NCBI GenBank assembly: GCA_003542295.1
Contig: DPKX01000037.1
Coordinates: 1 to 8,157 of the forward strand
Direction: 5' to 3'
DNA: 8,157 nucleotides
Source: Candidatus Atribacter hydrocarboniphilus
Lineage (GTDB): Bacteria > Atribacterota > Atribacteria > Atribacterales > Atribacteraceae
Of the stretch, positions 6,299-8,157 are shown piece after piece. The notes under the pieces were generated by a model, which was not told the origin of the DNA, did not search any database, and was given only the letters and a program-made list of their open reading frames with translations. Numbering within the stretch: position 1 is the stretch's first letter; every line of letters begins with the position of its first letter. Made by a program: the position numbers and the translations under genes.

Positions 6299-7729
6299 AT
6301 GAAAATCTTGCTAGTCAATCCACCCTCACCGGGTATTTATAATTCCGTGGGTCTTAAGCTTCCCCCTCTTGGATTAGGCTACTTAGCTTCGGTTTTACAA
6401 AATAACCGTCATCAGGTTAAAATCCTTGATTTACAAGTTGAAAAAAAGTCCAGCTTGGAACAAGAACTTGCCAACTGCGATTTAGTGGGGATTACCTGTG
6501 AGAGCAATAAAATTTTTAAAGCTCTTGATGTCGCAACAAAAGCTAAGCAAAAGGGTTGCATAACCGTCATGGGCGGTTATCATGCCACCTTCAGAGATAA
6601 AGAAATCCTTTCTTTGGGAATGGTTGATTATATCGTTAAGGGTGAAGGAGAATACACCTTTTCCCGCCTTGTGCAAAATCTCGAAGATAAAAAAGATATT
6701 TATAACCTCCCAGGTATATCCTACCGGAAGGATAATGTCATATATGAAACAGCTATTCCCCAACCACCTGAAAATTTAGATGACATTCCCTTCCCTTCAA
6801 GAGACCTTCTTCCCTTAGGGAAATATTGGATGACTCAAATTGAAGGCGAACCATTAATGAATATAGTAACCAGCCGAGGATGTCCATTTGCTTGTTCTTT
6901 TTGCGCATCATCTAATTTTGCTGGAACCCGTTGGAGAACTCGTTCCATTGAAAATATTATGGCGGAATTAGAGCAACTTTATTACGATTACGGGTATCGT
7001 GGCTTCGCTTTCATGGATGATAATTTTACCTTAAAACCCGAACGCGTTGAGCTCATGGCAGAAAAAATCCAAAAAAATCAGATGAACATTAAATGGTGGT
7101 GCTTTTCACGTGTGGACACTATCATGAATAATGTTTCCATCATTAAAAAAATGGCTTCAGCCGGTTTGAAAATGGTCTTTTTGGGTCTGGAAAGTGCCGA
7201 TCCTCAATCGCTGAAGGATTATGGGAAAAAAATCACGACTGAAATTTCAGAAAAAGCCATTAAAGTCCTTCATTCCAACGGAATCAAAGTCCTAGGCTCA
7301 TTTATTCTTGGGAACATCCACGATACTCAAGAAACTATTACGAAAACAATTGAATATGCCAAAAAATTGAATATTGATATTGCTCAATTTTCAGTGCTCA
7401 CTCCATTTCCCGGAACAAAGTTTTTTCAAAACATGATGAAAGAAAACCGAATTTTTACTTGGGATTGGAAGCTTTTTGATGGAGCTCATTCAGTCATCAC
7501 TGGTGATTATCTAAAACCCCGAGAAATCCAAAAAATGATTCTTTCCGCTTATATTGATTTTTATCGGCAAGGAAAACAAATTTCTAATGTTTGGAGCTTT
7601 ATCCGGAAGTTTGTTAATACTCACGTTCCGATCATTAACACTTATAAAGAATCCTATTATCGGCGCAGAAGAACGCTCTTTTTAACTAAGAAACAAAGCA
7701 CCGTTCAACAACAAAGAACCTTTTCATAA
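6299..7729 (+). CDS. Cobalamin-binding-domain radical SAM protein
   Basis: A 476-residue enzyme with an N-terminal B12-binding-type Rossmann domain and a radical SAM barrel. The first domain starts MKILLVNPPSPGIYN, continues PPLGLGYLASVLQ, and has MGGYHATF near residue 90 and VKGEGEYTF near 113-121. The iron-sulfur motif CxxxCxxC is C195, C199, C202 in SRGCPFACSFC. The FMDDNFT, FLGLESAD and TPFPGTKFF blocks are typical of this class (BchE/HpnJ-like and class B methyltransferase relatives). The classical DxHxxG cobalamin motif is not evident, as is common in this group. The tail is very basic (YYRRRR). Substrate unknown: methylation, cyclisation or lipid/cofactor modification are all possible, and automatic names such as Mg-protoporphyrin cyclase should not be trusted. 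AAGGGAG seven bases before the ATG supports the start. It lies 39 bases after the tetR remnant and was probably in its operon. Confidence 0.88.
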   Translation: MKILLVNPPSPGIYNSVGLKLPPLGLGYLASVLQNNRHQVKILDLQVEKKSSLEQELANCDLVGITCESNKIFKALDVATKAKQKGCITVMGGYHATFRDKEILSLGMVDYIVKGEGEYTFSRLVQNLEDKKDIYNLPGISYRKDNVIYETAIPQPPENLDDIPFPSRDLLPLGKYWMTQIEGEPLMNIVTSRGCPFACSFCASSNFAGTRWRTRSIENIMAELEQLYYDYGYRGFAFMDDNFTLKPERVELMAEKIQKNQMNIKWWCFSRVDTIMNNVSIIKKMASAGLKMVFLGLESADPQSLKDYGKKITTEISEKAIKVLHSNGIKVLGSFILGNIHDTQETITKTIEYAKKLNIDIAQFSVLTPFPGTKFFQNMMKENRIFTWDWKLFDGAHSVITGDYLKPREIQKMILSAYIDFYRQGKQISNVWSFIRKFVNTHVPIINTYKESYYRRRRTLFLTKKQSTVQQQRTFS

Positions 7730-7896
7730 AAAAACGTAGTAATTGAATTGTTACACTGCTCGATTTCTTATTTTCACTCTGGTTCTAACTAAGAATAAAG
7801 AATATTTTTTACTGATCAAGGTATAATTAGATAAGACATTCACGACGAACAACTGCATCAGAAGAGAATAAAAATCGCTTATACAGAAATGAATCT
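7730..7896. other. Intergenic sequence without visible gene
   Basis: No reading frame with plausible coding character and no clear terminator for the radical SAM gene was seen. A TATAAT at 7822-7827 has no acceptable -35 box, so I do not call it a promoter. Confidence 0.5.
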
Positions 7897-7923
7897 CCCC
7901 CTTTAGAAAAGAGGTCAAGGGGG
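7897..7923. repeat. CCCCCTT/AAGGGGG hairpin repeat
   Basis: CCCCCTT (7897-7903) and AAGGGGG (7917-7923) pair perfectly around a 13-base loop. The flanking AATC/GATTT bases extend the stem past a one-base bulge. The following ATTTGAATTATTT is T-rich, so it could act as a weak terminator for rightward transcription. Similar C-run/G-run hairpins are a common dispersed repeat type in many uncultured bacteria, which is an equally good explanation. Confidence 0.5.
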
Positions 7924-7943
7924 ATTTGAATTATTTACTGCTC

Positions 7944-8140
7944 CGTCATTCAGACTGTGTCACAATTCCTTTCTTACATCAAGAATAGTGTGAAAGTGGA
8001 GGATACAGTACTTTGATTTCCATATTTTGGTTATCTATTATCATTACTACCGTAAAATATTAATATAAGTGGGGGCAAATAATATACAGAATAATTGTGA
8101 CACAGTCTGATTGCGAGGAGCAAAGTAACATGGCAATCTC
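7944..8140. repeat. Dispersed palindromic repeat interrupted by an insertion
   Basis: CGTCATT at 7944-7950 and ATTGCGAGGAGC at 8110-8121, continuing to GGCAATCTC (8132-8140), read as one unit once the intervening element and one ATT copy are removed. The ATTGC (8110-8114) and GCAAT (8133-8137) ends pair. The unit resembles a short repeat of the form GTCATTGCGAGGAGC...GCAATCTC that I recall as widespread between genes in many bacterial genomes; that resemblance is from memory, not a search. Confidence 0.65.
7951..8109. mobile_element. MITE-like 159-bp element with 17-bp terminal inverted repeats and ATT duplication
   Basis: The element begins CAGACTGTGTCACAATT and ends with the exact reverse complement AATTGTGACACAGTCTG. 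ATT stands directly outside both ends (7948-7950 and 8110-8112), as expected of a 3-bp target-site duplication. Removing the element plus one ATT restores a continuous palindromic repeat across the junction, which supports real insertion. The roughly 125-bp interior is AT-rich and too short for a transposase, so it would be moved in trans by a related insertion sequence elsewhere. The 3-bp ANT-type duplication would fit part of the IS5 family, but I cannot assign a family. Confidence 0.7.
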
Positions 8141-8157
8141 ATTCCTAAAAACAGTGA

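Noticed and set aside
6482..6779. Two short frames, one per strand, inside the radical SAM gene
   Set aside because: Both lie wholly within a strongly supported gene and have no start signals or domain features.
7730..8157. Possible CRISPR array or tRNA in the right-end gap
   Set aside because: No regularly spaced direct repeats and no cloverleaf-forming sequence with a TTCGA-type arm could be found; the repeats present are inverted pairs.

Overview
The window looks like a chromosomal segment from a low-GC bacterium. Ribosome-binding sites are strong and of the GGAGG type. The mechanosensitive-channel protein carries a very long predicted extracytoplasmic helical domain, which suggests, but does not prove, a two-membrane cell. 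The gene mix and the repeats recall uncultured low-GC anaerobes such as Atribacterota; that lineage guess is weak. There are five genes or gene remnants of clear identity, one unrecognised gene and a repeat-filled right end.

Left part (1-2544). Two genes read leftward: agaS (amino-sugar-phosphate isomerase/deaminase, SIS family) and, 103 bases downstream of it, an arginase/agmatinase-family ureohydrolase with all six metal ligands. They may be co-transcribed. A 270-base gap separates agaS from the rightward gene and holds a candidate promoter for each direction.

Middle (2545-5289). A 772-residue MscS-family channel with a long coiled-coil N-terminal half runs rightward. Its stop codon abuts, with no intervening base, the stop codon of a convergent 141-residue protein of unknown function.

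Regulatory region and decayed regulator (5290-6298). A stretch with a possible transporter-tail remnant and a repeat-like segment leads to a strong promoter. Its -10 box and start site lie inside a perfect 36-bp palindrome, a classic TetR-type operator. The tetR gene just downstream is broken by three single-base indels. One of them lies in a perfect 20-bp inverted repeat and is the change that templated palindrome correction would produce. A cobalamin-binding radical SAM enzyme (6299-7729) follows 39 bases after the regulator remnant and is the likely regulated partner. It may now be constitutive, or it may use a promoter candidate inside the pseudogene.

Right end (7730-8157). No gene is visible. 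There is a G/C hairpin repeat and a nested structure: a 159-bp element with 17-bp terminal inverted repeats, flanked by a 3-bp ATT duplication, inserted into a short dispersed palindromic repeat. The insertion can be read base by base. This nesting and the tetR decay are the most distinctive signals. I did not find a convincing new multi-gene system.
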